A stretch of DNA of 64,000 bases from Blumeriella jaapii (Eukaryota > Ascomycota > Leotiomycetes > Helotiales > Drepanopezizaceae), in NCBI GenBank assembly GCA_009599575.1, contig VWND01000003.1, positions 620,001 to 684,000 on the forward strand, given 5' to 3'. The notes below the pieces were generated by a model. It was not told the DNA's origin. It ran no database searches and worked only from the letters and a program-made list of their open reading frames with translations. Of the stretch, positions 1 through 11,848 are shown piece by piece. Both the position numbers and the translations under genes were made by a program. Positions within the stretch are counted from its first letter, which is position 1; every line of letters starts with the position of its first letter.

Positions 1-324
1 ATTACGTTTTACAGCGTCGTTTTAATAACGAAATTAAATCTTTCGAAAGTGCAAATAAAAGATTTTAATATAATAAGCGTAAAAGGCTATGAAAGGGTAA
101 GACTTCGGCTAATAAAACTTGCGTTTATTACAATTTAATAAAACTTAATATTCGGCCAACCAAGCTTTTTTTAAAATTATATTATAATTTCCGAAGTTGG
201 TAATCAAAAAAAAAGTAAACGATTGTATTCGATTATTAATAATAAAATTGAAAAGCGTAAAATATGTAATTGAATAGCTATAAGCTTTATTATACTTTTT
301 TACAAAAAAAAAAGCCGGAAAAAA

Positions 325-2027
325 TTAAATTAAAAGTTTTAAAAAAAAAAAAAAAAACTTAATCAGCGCCGAATCGATCAACGCATAACCGTTCGCTTTA
401 AAATCGGCGAACGTTTTTATTTTGTACGAAAGGCTATTTTTAATAAATATAACGGGAATTATCAGTAAATCGCTATTAAAAAGTTTTCGAACGTTAAAAT
501 AACGTATATCGCGCAATACGCTTAAAAAAAAGGCTTTGCTTAGGCCTGGGCGTTTTTCCGATTAGCGGAAAAGCTTTTAATTTTTTCGTATGCGTTTTGG
601 AAATCGTTTGAAAAAGGGTTTTCGTTTTTACTATTATTATCAAAAGGCGAATCTTCGGCCGGCTCGATTTCGTTTATATTTATTAGCCTGAAAGAGCTTT
701 TGAGTAAAACCGAAAGTCGGCCCGTAAAAAATCGTGCAGATTAACTTTTTTAAACTTTTTGATATAAAATAAAAGACGAGCGTTGTCGTTGATCCGATCG
801 AAAAGAAAAAACGCCAAGGGAAGCGTTTTAGCGTAAAAAAAAAGAAAAAACAAAAGGCTGAAAAAAAGCTTGTAAAATATTTAAACGATTTTCGTACGTA
901 CGATTTAATTCGTAGTACGCTTTGATTAAGAATCTACCATTTTAATAAATAGTAGATTTGGTTAAAAAGCGATTCGCGTATAAAATTCGTTTAGCTAATT
1001 AATTTTGTTTTTTTTAACGGACGGCGGTAAGCTAATTTTTAAAAGTCGTTGTACGCGCTTATTTTAAATGCAGCTTTTCTTATAAACGCTTTAGTATTTT
1101 ATCGCGAAAAGCGTTTCGAAGCTGTTTATCGATTCGTATTTAAACGTTCGCTGCGAAAATGGAAAATCGCAGATAAAAGCGCTAAAAATCGTCGTACGTA
1201 TTTATTGCAAGCATTTTAAATTCGTTTTCCGTTTTTTAAACGTTTGAAAAATCAGTCAGGAAATCGGCGACCTTTTTAATTAATTTTTCGAAAGATGTAA
1301 AATCGAAACGGTTTAAAATACGCGGGGTCAGGAATTTTTTTGCTACGCCTTCGGTCTAATCGAATATGTAATTTTTGCGAAATCGATCGCTAGCGAAATA
1401 ATCGTAATAAAATTCGAGATTATCGAAAATTTTAATTTTTTAATAGCGTATTTTATAATTTTTATTATTATTTAATTTAAATTTAAAATTCGAAACGCGC
1501 TTTATACGAGCTAATCGAAAATCAGCAGATAAATAGGAATTATAACGTTTAAAAGGCGCGCTAAGGTTTTGGCCGTTATAGGAAAAACCAAAAAGAATTC
1601 GCGAAAAGCGTGGAAATTGGTTTGCAGCGTTTATTAATTAAAATAAAACGTTGCGAAAAAAAAAAAAAGCAGCAGATTCGCGGCTGGCAAAAGCACGTTC
1701 GATAAATTCTACCAAACGCTTTAATTAAAAAGTCTGTCGCAATCGTATAATTTCCAAAAGTTGTCGTTCACGCTTTTACGCTTTTTTCAGTTGATTTTAT
1801 AAAAGTTTCAACTGAACGCTCTTAGCGCTAAGCTAAGAAATAGCAAGCGAAATAGTTAGCGCTCTGCCTTTCCTTTTGTTTTTTTTTCCTCGGGAAAAGG
1901 ATTGTTCTTCAAAAAAAAAAGCTTTTAAAAAAGGCTGCTTTTTCGCTAATTAAAAAAAAGAAAGTTGAGGTGTAATAGCAGAAGCTGAAAAGCTTTGCTA
2001 AAAGAGGAATCGTTAAACAAAAACCAT
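325..2027 (-). pseudogene. gag-pol remnant of the left gypsy copy
   Basis: Read on the minus strand, this corresponds to the gag gene and protease start of the element at 43346-49745. Stops from TGG-to-TAA/TAG/TGA changes are scattered through gag. One informative difference is the A-run at 341-357, which is one base longer than the matching purine run near 47670-47685 of the other copy. Here the protease frame runs on across it, whereas the other copy shifts frame. This copy therefore keeps the ancestral length. Confidence 0.85.
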
Positions 2028-2150
2028 CCTTCGCGAAATGCGAAAATAAGCCTTTTTACGACCGGTCGATCACTTTGGTATAACTCGTAAAAAATTCGAA
2101 GAAAAAAATAGTTTACGCCGTCGTCAGCGTAGAAAAAAAGTTGTTAATAA

Positions 2151-2417
2151 TATAACGATTTAATCAGTCGAAAAGCTGAAAGATCAGTTAATTGATCGCC
2201 GTGTTCATATAATATAAAACGAGCTTTTGGTTTTGTAACAAAAATATTCATTTAGAATTAACAATTGCAAAAGACAAAAATTGCTAAAAAAAGAAAGTCT
2301 TATATATATAAATAGTTTCCACAATTGATAGGGAGACTCATTAGGAGACCAGGGAGCTTGCAGCTATACGTAGTTGCTGGGGTGACACGAAAGGTGGCAA
2401 CAGAGTAAATCGTCATA
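2151..2417 (-). repeat. RIP-mutated 5' LTR of the left gypsy copy
   Basis: It is 267 bp long, exactly the length of the two LTRs at 43346 and 49479, and collinear with them. The terminal TG has become TA, as RIP would do. Its target duplication cannot be tested because the other end of the element is outside the window. Confidence 0.9.
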
Positions 2418-3690
2418 TACGGCCTCGCATAAAAAAACGAAAAGCGTCGTTGTTTATAATATTAATAAAAGTGTTGGTGGGATTTGAATTAAATAAATGT
2501 TTTTTAAAATTGCAAATTGAAAGTTTTTAATATAAGAAAAATCGTTTTTAATAAAGGAGCTATTAAAAAGGTTTTTATGTTTTTTAAAGAAATTAAATAA
2601 AATAAAATTGCGTTCAAATATTTAAATAGCGTATTAAAAAATTTATTTTTTGGTAGGTTAACTGGATTAATATAATATTGCTATATAATCTACGGTTTCG
2701 ATATTCCGTGGCTCAGGCTAATATACGTACAGCCATTTTTTTACTACTTTTAATAAAAAGCCGCAAATTGTAATTGCTATAATTACAAAGCGTAAAATCA
2801 GAAGATTAAATTTTCGCTAAGCGTTTGACCAAAAGAAATTTAATTCAGAAAAGCCGAGCGCAGCGGTCGAAGCGTATAAACTAATATTCGATTTGTTATT
2901 TTTAAACAAAAAAGCGATTTTCGAGCTTTAAATTTCGCACGGTTTAAAATTGCCTAACCGTAATTTCAAACGTTTCTGAAATGTGTTGCATTTTTGTAAT
3001 TTAATAATTATGCGTAAGATAAAAAAAGCCATTAAAAGTCTTTTATATAATGCAGCTGCGAACAATATTATATAAAAAGTTTTTTAAGCCGTAATAGCGA
3101 AATATCGAAATCGATTTTAACTGTAAATTTAAGAAATGCATCGGCGAATATATAAAAACGAAACACCGAAGTTTGAATCTTTGCGTAAATTATAAATATA
3201 AAAATAAATAAAAAAACCAAATTGATACGGCCATATGTCGGTGAATAAAATAATCTAGGAAATCCCTAAAAAAAACTGAAAAAAGGAAAAAAAAAATAAG
3301 CGAAAATATAAATTGGACTGCGTGCCTATAGTACTATTTAAGAAGATGTTTTGCTTTTATATTTGTTGAAAATAGTCAATGGCAGGGGGTCTCGGAAGGG
3401 TCCATGCCTCGACCATAGCTAAAACTACCAACTCCTATTAATACAAGGTATCACCGTTTTACACTATCAACCTAAGGATCTCTGAAATGCTTACGGTACA
3501 GGCAAGAGACTATCAGTTATAAGCATTCAGTATAGTACCAGGTAAGTGTTCGAGAAATGATTCTCCCGTGTTCGAAATGGTGCTAGCGCCGCCTCGCTTA
3601 AGAATGCTCGCTTAAGAATGCATGGTCTCCGCACCTTCGTTTCATCACGACGACCGACATATCCTCCTTCTAACGCCCAACTCTACAACG
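2418..3690. other. AT-rich block, no identified gene, then PMM upstream region
   Basis: 2418 to about 3360 is AT-rich with frequent stops in all frames and residual CpG, the same texture as the RIP-mutated elements. It is probably a second degraded repeat that I cannot identify. From about 3361 the base composition returns to that of the gene island. 3600-3690 is the likely promoter and leader of the next gene. Confidence 0.6.
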
Positions 3691-5481
3691 ATGGCCGCCA
3701 CGAAAGCCCAAGGGGATCTGCGATCCAACCTGGACTACACCCCGCAACCTCTTAAATTCGGTACTAGTGGTCGTCGTGGAGAAGTCATTCACCTCACTCA
3801 GGTCTGTATTCTCACTAAATTTCCCGTTGGATCTATAAGTAGACGTCATATACCTTCATCAGCTGTGTACTGAAAGATTCGAACAGCTTGAAATCTACAC
3901 CAACGTGGTTGCCGAGATCAGATATCTCAAGTCGCTTCCTCTATCAGAGGGTGGCATCAAAACCGGCGATGAATTCTTCTATGCCTACGATCTCCGTCCC
4001 AGCTCCACTCAACTGGACGGCAATGGCCGAGGCGGCCTCAGTCAAGCAGTTGAGCAGGCCTTGAAAGATACGGGCATGCTTGCCGTCAGCTTGGGCGCCA
4101 TCCCAACCCCTGCTCTCACGTGTTGGGCTCTCAAGCAGGGCAAGGGAAGCATTATGGTGACGGGAAGCCACATCCCGTTCGATCGCAACGGCTACAAGTT
4201 GAACACCTCCAAAGGCGAGCTCATGAAGAAGGACGAGCAGCCTATCAACGACCACGTAGCGCTGTTCCGGGAGGAGATCCTGTCGAAGCCGTTTGCAGAA
4301 AGTATCTTCGACAACCAAGGCGTTCTTCGCAACAAGCAGCCGCTTTTGGCCGTTGCAAGTGTCGGTCGAGAAGCGTATATCCAGCGTTATCTGGAGTTCT
4401 TCAAGGGCGAGACGCTTCAGGGACTGAACTTGCTTGCGTACCAACATTCTGCTGTTGGTCGGGACCTGCTAGTCGAGCTCTTCCAAGCCCTGGGCGCCAA
4501 GGTCACGGCGGTAGGCCGAAGCGACACTTTCGTGCCCATCGACACTGAAGCCATCGATCAAGCCCAACTCGACACACTTCAAGACCTCTGGAGCAAGTCT
4601 GGCCAGCAGAAGATTGACGCTATCATCTCGACCGATGGAGACAGCGACCGTCCACTTCTTTTGGCTCCTGAGGGAGACAAGCTCCGATTCTTTGGCGGCG
4701 ATCTGTTAGGAATGGTCGTGGCCGAGTTCCTAAACATCGATTCGGCAGTGTTCCTATTAGCAGCAACGATGCGATTGACCGTGGGCCATTAGCCGCTGTC
4801 ACCGAGACCAAGACCAAGATTGGTAGTCCCTATGTGATTTCCGGCATGCAGCGCGCCATCTCCAAAGGACGCACTCGCGTCTGCGGATGGGAAGCCAACG
4901 GCGGATTCCTGACAGGCTGCAATTTCGAACGCAATGGAAACGTGCTGACAGCGCTCCCCACCCGCGACGCCTTCCTGCCTCTATTCTGCGCCCTCTTCGC
5001 CGCCAAGAACCGCCAGACCAGCCTCCCGGCGCTCTTCGACACCCTCCCTCGCCGATTCAGCCGGGCGTCCCTCTTGCGGAATTTTCCCCGTGCCACGAGC
5101 ATGAAGATCGTGGCGAAGTTCTCGCCGTCGGACGCCGACATCCAGGACGTCTCGTACGGCGCGGACAGCATCAGCGCCCGCGACTTCGACCAAGCCCGTC
5201 TCGAGATCAAGGATGCCGAAAAGTACCAGCAAACCCGAAGCGAGCTGCAAACCGTGTTCTCGAAGGAGTTCGGGTTCTCAGAGATCGCGCGCATCATCTA
5301 CACCGATGGCGTGCGCATCCTCTTCAGCAACGGGGACGTGGCGCACGTTCGTCCCTCGGGAAATGCTGATGAGCTGCGTATCTACTCGGTGGCGGATACG
5401 CAGGAGCGCGCGGACTTCATTGCGAGTCAGGGAGTTGCTGAGCCGGAGGGACTTTTGCGAAAGCTGGAGCGGTTGGTCTAG
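3691..5481 (+). CDS. phosphomannomutase/phosphoglucomutase-type hexose phosphate mutase, frameshifted as read
   Basis: Alpha-D-phosphohexomutase family; it would interconvert hexose 1- and 6-phosphates in the cytosol. Exon 1 is 3691-3801 and begins at an ATG in good context (GCCGCCACG follows). The intron is 3802-3886, and exon 2 continues to TAG at 5481, giving about 569 residues. Visible motifs are the substrate loop FGTSGRRG near residue 23, the phosphoserine loop TGSHIP with its serine near 131, and the metal loop DGDSDRP near 287. At 4747-4750 the frame breaks. The conserved motif downstream (VPISSNDA) is in another frame, consistent with loss of one G from a GTG-GTT context, and the rest of the protein then follows open to the stop. 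No GT-AG intron of normal size repairs it. Either this is a recent pseudogene or an assembly indel. Confidence 0.85.
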
Positions 5482-6016
5482 AGAGACTGTAGGAAGGAGG
5501 ATGCTGCTCCTGGCCTGGGAATGGCTCTCTCCTACCGTAGAAAGCAAGATGCTCGCTAGCAAGTAGGTCCTCCTCCTCTACATTCAGAGGCTTGACACAG
5601 AATAAGCTTCTTCCGAGCCTGTCTTCCAGGCAATGAATGCATTTCCAAGCAAGTCCTCGCACGCAGTACAATGGCTCAAGAGCTACCTGCTTGCTTCATC
5701 GCCATCGATTTCTGAATTTCACAGTTCATGGTTCTCCAATGCTCCTCACTCGCTCATCTGGACCTTTCTTGACTCAGAAGGTACTCAAAGGTAAGAACTT
5801 AGACTGATGAAGAGAAGGCGTTGAGGAGATGTGCATCCAAGGTTGTCGAGACCTAGACGAGTCCCGTTCCGCGGTGTTGGAGAATTTCATCGACATCGAG
5901 CTGCTACATGCGACAGCTCACAAACGATGAATGATTAATTTGATTCGTAGATGCATACCAGTCTGCCATGTGTCAAATCAACATGCAACTAACAGGAACA
6001 TTTTGCAGCAGAGATG
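5482..6016. other. intergenic, convergent 3' ends
   Basis: This is the stretch between the mutase gene (plus) and tafazzin (minus), whose 3' ends face each other. I see no gene, tRNA or repeat in it. Confidence 0.6.
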
Positions 6017-7328
6017 GCATCAGGTATCGCCCACCCAGCTCCCGTCCTTCTTCTGCCCCGAATCCGGGCCCCCCTCTTCGATCCACGTTTCGACCAGTCC
6101 TTCTTTCGGGTCTTCGTCTGGGTATCCCAGACTCCTCCTGACTTTCAGAACCTCCATTCGTATTCTCATCGTGACTTCCTTCCTCAGCGCCACGGCCTCA
6201 GCCCCGTACTTCAGCCCATCGGTCAACTCTCCCATCTCCCAATGCGTCTCCTGGCCCTTCCGGGCCAGCGCCTCTTTCTGCATCGCGACCAGCTTCTTCC
6301 ATCGCTCCCTCAGCTCACCAAATACCTTCTCGCCGTCGATGCTGTCCCCAATGGCGATTCGGATGGTCTTGCCAGCTCTTGGTATAAACCGTGGAAACTC
6401 GCGGGACTCGTGCATCACTCTCTGGTTTCCGTCGATGAAGATGGGCACGATTTCGGGCAGCGGTTCGGACTCGAGGATCAGGCGCGAGATTCCCCACTTG
6501 AAATACCGCATGGATTGTGAGGGGTGTTGGTGCACTCTTCCTTCGGGAAAGATGTGTATCCAGGAGTGTCTGCGGGATGCGTACGCAGAGGGGGCCGTGA
6601 ACGAGTCCACCCCATCTGTGCTGTACGTGAGTGACCCTGTGGTAAAAGGGTCTGGTACGTTTTGCATAGAAGTAAAGGCGGGCGGAGGTGTGGCGAAGGG
6701 TTGGGAGGAGAGCAGTCGGATGGCTTGGGTCATGACGGGTTGGAAGAGCCCGCCATGGGGAGAGTGCGCGCCTCGATGGGTTGGTAAAACTTGGCCATAG
6801 TTGAAGAAGCCTGTGAGTAATCTACACAGAACAACCTGTCAGTATATGGGCTCTATACTCACATACACCCACCATTCTTACTTTCCTTGGAAGCATATAT
6901 CGTAGCTTCCCAAGCTCCAGCGGTGGTTGGAAGGGTTGAAACCATAGCGGAAGGGCAGCACGCCCCATATCAACGGATCGTCCACTCTGCAGATACACCG
7001 TGAGCATCGTTCCACAAGCCGGGTAGTTCTGTTCGTCAATTGACGTACACGCTGACATGGTTCGACACTATTTGCGGGTTTTCATGAGTACAGCTTCCAC
7101 AAACAACCTGTGAGAAGGCATACCAGTGATCAAGCCTCTATCCCTCCCCTCGACGTCTCGCCTCCTGTCTAGAATTCCCAAGAATCTATCCAGCCCCGTC
7201 ACTTCCATAGAGTTCAATCCGTAGTAAAATCCCCGCGACACAGAGGCCGTCAAGCCCATGATAAGGGAGCTGCTGAAGCGCCATGGCAGGCTGGGACTCG
7301 AGGGCGGCGAAGAATTGGGAGTCGACAT
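6017..7328 (-). CDS. taz1: tafazzin-type monolysocardiolipin acyltransferase
   Basis: Tafazzin remodels mitochondrial cardiolipin by transferring acyl chains to lyso-lipid. There are four exons on the minus strand: 7124-7328, 7049-7067, 6882-6986 and 6017-6821, and the phases agree and give 377 residues. Family motifs are the HX4D acyltransferase box (NHVSVVDD, about residue 72, split by introns), the RYGFNPSNHRWS stretch, the FPEGRVHQHP box and the WGISRLILES stretch, all characteristic of tafazzins. Exon 2 is only 19 nt, with donor GTACGT and acceptor TGCAG on its downstream side. The start codon is the first in-frame ATG before the conserved LPWRFSS N-terminus. A divergent gene (NOSIP-like) starts 0.87 kb away. 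I am confident of family and splice model. Confidence 0.92.
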
Positions 7329-8194
7329 GGCGCCGTCGTGGACGTTTCAGTCGTCAATCGTATAATTGAGAGGATACACGCCGGCCATGAGATAAAAGAG
7401 AGTGAAGGCGACGGCGTAAACAAAATCCCAGCTACAGAACACATAATGCCAGCAGTGACGTATAGTGAGCTCACAGATGCACGGAGTAGGTTGATCCGGT
7501 TCCGACTTGGCGACGTCTAGTCCTCGACTTTCTGAACGACGTTCCAAGTTCAAAATTGATTCTTCAACTTTCATTCACAGGTCACGGTCGATTTTCTAAC
7601 TCTAATACACGCATCCGATCTCTACGAATTTTCTGTAAAGCTCTACGCGTGAAGCTCCAGTTACAATTCAGCAGAACCACCAGGCAGCGTCTCGACCGAC
7701 ATCTGAAGGACTGCTACTGCCCATCACACACAAGCCTACAGCTTAGTCGAACACCTCGAACAAAATCCTGGAGATCGACACGCCAAACAACGCCTTTGTA
7801 TGCGACAGCAAGCGAGAGAACGATTCGCTCTCCGAAGACTCTTTCAATTCACGCTGCCCTTGCATGAACTGCGGCCCATGAAGGGACCTTTTGGCCAAGG
7901 CAACAACACCCCAAAACTCGCTCGTCTTCTCCAACCAGCCTGGTCTCTCAATTAGTAGCTCTTCATAACTCTTGTTGACGACGTCTTGATCCTCCTAACT
8001 CCATTTCACCTCGGAGTACACATGCACCCCAAGCTTCGCCTTTCGGACATTTGTCGCGTAAAACATACTTCTTTGGCCACTTGGCCCGACCTGACTCATA
8101 GAAGAACACCTACCATATACCAACTCTCCTGAGAAATTCGATCGCGATCTGACGATTCTTATTAAGTCGTGGCTGTTCAAATCCAAACCCCATC
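7329..8194. promoter_or_regulatory. divergent intergenic promoter region
   Basis: 866 bp separate the starts of tafazzin (minus) and the NOSIP-like gene (plus), so both promoters should lie here. Short open frames inside it have no family resemblance. I see no recognisable operator. Confidence 0.5.
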
Positions 8195-9407
8195 ATGTCT
8201 CACAGTAAGCAATGCTACCCCTTGGTTCCCTGGCTATCTATGCTCTGACACGATCCAGGCAAACGCAACACGTCTCGAGCGGTGTTCACTTCTCATGAAC
8301 GGGAGATGGCCAAGTCTGCCTGGAACTCAACCTCAGCGCGTCTTTCCAGAGACTCATTTCTGCCATTCGCTTCATGCAAATTGTGTCTCCAGCCAACTGT
8401 TTCCCCAGTGTCCTGTCTCCATGGTGACCTCTTCTGCAGAGAGTGCGCTTTGAGCAATATTCTCTCCCAGAAGAAAGAGATCAAGCGCCTCGAGAAAGCA
8501 CGAGGAAAGCAAGAAGAGGATGCAGAGGGAGACCGAGAAAGAGAGGACGCCGAGGCAAAAGCAAGGGCCGTGGAGGACTTTGAGAGGGTCCAAATGGGAC
8601 TGGAGGCCAAACTGAAAGGTAGTCTCTCTGACCAGAAGATTGTAGGGAGAGAGGGTGGCAAGGACATTGTGGAGGAAGACGTTGTGGGTGGCAAGAGGGG
8701 CGAGAAGCGGAAGTTCGAGCTGGATGAGGAAGAGCTTCTCCGTATTGCTCGTGAGGAGAGATCGAAGGCCAGAAAAGCCATTGACGACGAGAAGGTATGT
8801 GCTGTGATCCTACTGTGCCCTCCGTTCGCTGACAGGAAGACCACAGGCTTCCAAGACAACTCTACCTTCATTCTGGGTCCCATCCATCACACCCTCGTCT
8901 AACACCGGTATAACTTTACACAAAGTTGTTAAGCAGCCCAAATTGTCTCCTGTTTGTCCGGCATCCCAAGCGGACAAACCACACAATTACTCGCTTCACA
9001 CGCTGGTCGAAGTCAAATTCACCGAAGAGAAGGACGGCGCTACGAAGACAACTCAGCGCATTTGTCCCTCGTGCAAGAAGGCCTTGAGCAATACGTCCAA
9101 AGCCATGCTAGCCAAACCATGCGGACACGTCCTGTGCAAGACCTGCGTGTCCAAGTTCATGACACCGACCGGCGTTCATGATCCCCACGCGCCGGATGTC
9201 GACCAGAACAGAGTGGCGTGCTATGTCTGTGAAGCTGTCCTGACTGAGAGGAAAGGCAAGGTTGCCAAGAGTGGGAACGAGCCTAAGATCAAAGCGGAGA
9301 AGGAGAAGATCAAGCCTGGGTTGGTGGAGATTAAGTGCGAGGGGACGGGCTTCGCTGGCGGAGGGAAGGCCATTGTTGAATCAGAGGGTGTCTCGTTCCA
9401 GTGCTGA
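8195..9407 (+). CDS. NOSIP: NOSIP-like RING/U-box nuclear protein
   Basis: Family of nitric-oxide-synthase-interacting proteins: probable E3 ubiquitin ligases, nuclear, often linked to spliceosomes in fungi. There are three exons: 8195-8204 (10 nt, start codon plus two and a third codons), 8259-8794 and 8847-9407, total 368 residues. The N-terminus after splicing ([17 protein letters not shown]) is the conserved family start. The first Cys cluster is [17 protein letters not shown] followed by FCREC. A Lys/Glu-rich coiled coil fills about residues 80-190. The C-terminal RING-like domain has [19 protein letters not shown] and CYVCE. Phases across both introns agree. The acceptor of intron 2 is the CACAG at 8846, not the earlier GACAG, because only it keeps the frame. 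Confidence 0.9.
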
Positions 9408-10532
9408 GGCATTAGGTGAACTGGGATTTGGGATCTGGATTTGTCACTAAGGCTGGTCTTATATACTGGGCAGCTCTCACGGCGTTGTCATTAGGAAAGC
9501 AGATGATACCCCAATTGATAAAAGTGCTTTCCCCTGATCCCTCTCTCTCTCTCCCGAGCCGGCTCTCGTTTGACCTTTGCCCGGTCACGTGGTGGTTTTA
9601 CAGCATCCAGACTTCAGGTGTTCTTCAATCCTCGACTCACTTGATTCCAACCGTCGAATCCAACCTCAGAAAACAGACCCTTATTGCAGTCCACTTATCT
9701 GTTACGCCATAATCCTCAGCACGAAACTCGGATACACAACAGTAGAACCAGCTGCTCAGGCACGACTCGGCCTCAAAAAAACAACCCAGATGCGAAGCCC
9801 AACAAACACGAATCAAAGCCCAAATCCATCAATCGACATCTCGTCTTCACAAGGCCATGCATGGTAGGACCTCAGTGGGGTTTTTTTCCTGGAGGGCATT
9901 TCAATCCCATCCCTTTCGGATGCGGCGCATGCCCTCTCGACGCTTGGGAATAGACGGGGCTTATCAAATCGTGGTGTATGTACTGTACTTGCTGTACTGT
10001 ACCAGTGCTAGTGTACTCGACCGCGGGAAAATAAGGGGGGTTTGGGAGACTGGGGAGGGGAGAGGGGGGGGGTGAATCACTTTGTCTGCTTTGGTGGATG
10101 CGTTGCTTTCGCTGATAAGCGAGCTAAATAGCGAGCTGGCAAGCTGGCAGGCAAGCAAGCAAGCAATAGCTGTCTGTGCTGTGGTAATGTGATTTGTTCA
10201 CTGATCTTCTGATGTTGTGTCGGCTATTCATGTGCGCGCTTGCCAGCCGAGCTCAGTCATCCAAGTCAACAAACGCAGAATCTAGATTCTAACTATCCGA
10301 CATCATATACAGCTTACCAAATCTAGGTTGCGTTTGGATGATATACACCCACATCATCGGAATCTAAACTGAGAGGACATGCCTCCTCTAGCAGAGAAAG
10401 CACAACATGCCCGCATATTGCTCGAAGGCCTCGTAGGTGCTTATCTCCCAACGAGCGGATTCAGGATCTTCGCTACTGCTTCCGCGGTCGTGAACAAGAT
10501 GCCTACGGATTAACCTCGTCAGCACCGTGCCC
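9408..10532. other. intergenic, convergent 3' ends with simple repeats
   Basis: Between NOSIP-like (plus) and citrate carrier (minus). It holds a (GCAA)n-like run near 10148-10165, a G-rich run at 10050-10072 and several ACTGTAC motifs at 9975-10003. No gene is supported. Confidence 0.55.
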
Positions 10533-11848
10533 CTACGACGCGAGAGCTTCAAGAAGCCACTGTACAGTAGGAAGCACTTCCTGCTTTTGAAGCCGGTTCG
10601 AGGACACGGGGAGTGTGAGGAAGGACATGTCGCAGAAGGGAAGAAGAGAAGACGCACCACCGCTGAACACGGTCCGACTCAACCTCATCACCGTGCCCCT
10701 CCAGAAACCTCGTATGCCGGCCTCCTTCCACACTCCCGTGATGGCCTGCATCGTCGTCGTGACTTTCGCGCTCTGACTCCTACGCGAGGGCTCCAAACAT
10801 CAGCACTCCTTCTTGCCCTCGTTGCCACGCATCATGCCACGCAAACCACCAGCCCCGGGAGATTCCCCACCTCGTCTTGATCGTATCGAACGGCTGACTC
10901 AAGAGCGTAGTGACCACGCCGGCCACGGCCCCGTTCCCGAAATTCACCCCCGTCGTCTGCCGCACGCCGCGCCGCACCTCCAAGTCCTTGATGGTGTTGT
11001 AGCTGCCCATGCGCAAGCTCGTCGCGCTGGCCTGCTTCAGCGTCGTGCCCGCGAAGCCGCGGTACAGGCCCCGGAGGCCGTCCTCGCGCACGATGGCGCG
11101 GATGGCATGCGGCGTGCTCGTGAAGCGGCCTGCCTGGCCCTCGCGCGCGTCGTCGATCAGCGCCGTCTTGACGCGCTCCGTCGGCGTGACGGCGCACAGG
11201 GAGGCGAGCACGCCGGCCGACATGCCCGCGAGCATGTTGCGCAGCGGCGTGAGCGTGCCGTCGTCCCGCTTGAAGGCGTTCTTGGCCGTGTCGAAGCTGA
11301 GGAAGCGCACGGCGTCTTTGGCGACGCTGCCGACGACGAGGATGCCGCACTGGGGGCAGGGTTAGCGGTCCGCCATGTAAACAACGATGTAGATGCAGTG
11401 GAAACTTCGGAGACTTAGCCGAGGGTCCATGGGTGGTGATGTGAAGCTCGATGGAGTGGAAGGGTCGAGTGAGCGAAGGAGTGAGTGAGGCTTTGCACAT
11501 ACGCCTTTATACAACGCTCTCAGCCCCTCCGTTCTGTAGATCTGAGAGATCAGGAGATACGGATTCCGGGAGGGTTTCTTCGTCACCGGCGACACGGGCA
11601 GCTGCTGCGTGAGCTGTGACCGGGTTTTGGCGAACTCGAATCTGCTTGGCTGTTAGTATGTGTACAGATCTAGCACACAACAGTATTATATCCCCTTCTG
11701 TGCTTTTTTGGCTCCTGTTCTTTTCATGTGGGGTAGCGATTTGATAGGGGAGGGGGAGCACTAACGGGTATGTCAGAAACCCCTCGACTCCTCCGGCCAT
11801 CCCGCCCGACACGATGGACACGATGGGAGATGTGTCTTGGGAGGGCAT
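10533..11848 (-). CDS. ctp1: mitochondrial tricarboxylate (citrate) carrier
   Basis: Inner-membrane carrier exchanging citrate for malate or other tricarboxylates; it feeds cytosolic acetyl-CoA synthesis. The minus-strand exons are 11766-11848, 11503-11641, 10871-11349 and 10533-10779, whose phases agree and give 315 residues, the usual length. The three mitochondrial-carrier repeats are visible: YPFEFAKTR, TPTERVKTALID and QPFDTIKTR, each followed by a G-rich loop and GLRxLYRGF/GFWRGT-type motifs. The start used is the ATG at 11848, giving MPSQDTSPIVS. A longer frame upstream begins with GTG, and an additional 5' exon is not excluded. Intron 1 (11642-11765, 124 bp) is the longest in the gene. 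Confidence 0.92.

Larger units (their letters stand above)
1..2417 (-). mobile_element. RIP-degraded 5' part of a Ty3/gypsy retrotransposon
   Basis: This block aligns base for base, with almost no indels, to 47330-49745 of the better preserved gypsy element in the same window. The offset is 47328 bases over gag and the LTR, and the orientation is the same. Nearly all differences are C-to-T or G-to-A transitions, which is the RIP signature. The Gag start codon (complement of 2025-2027) is still recognisable, and so is the protease-region frame at 325-516. The left edge of the window cuts the element, so the rest of pol and the 3' LTR lie outside. No product is expected. Confidence 0.93.

Noticed and set aside
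3691..5481. Recent bacterial transfer of the phosphohexomutase gene
   Set aside because: It has a spliceosomal intron and composition like its neighbours, and fungi commonly carry this bacterial-type family.
10813..11500. Long open frames on both strands over the citrate carrier
   Set aside because: These are shadow frames of a GC-rich exon. The carrier frame on the minus strand explains the region.
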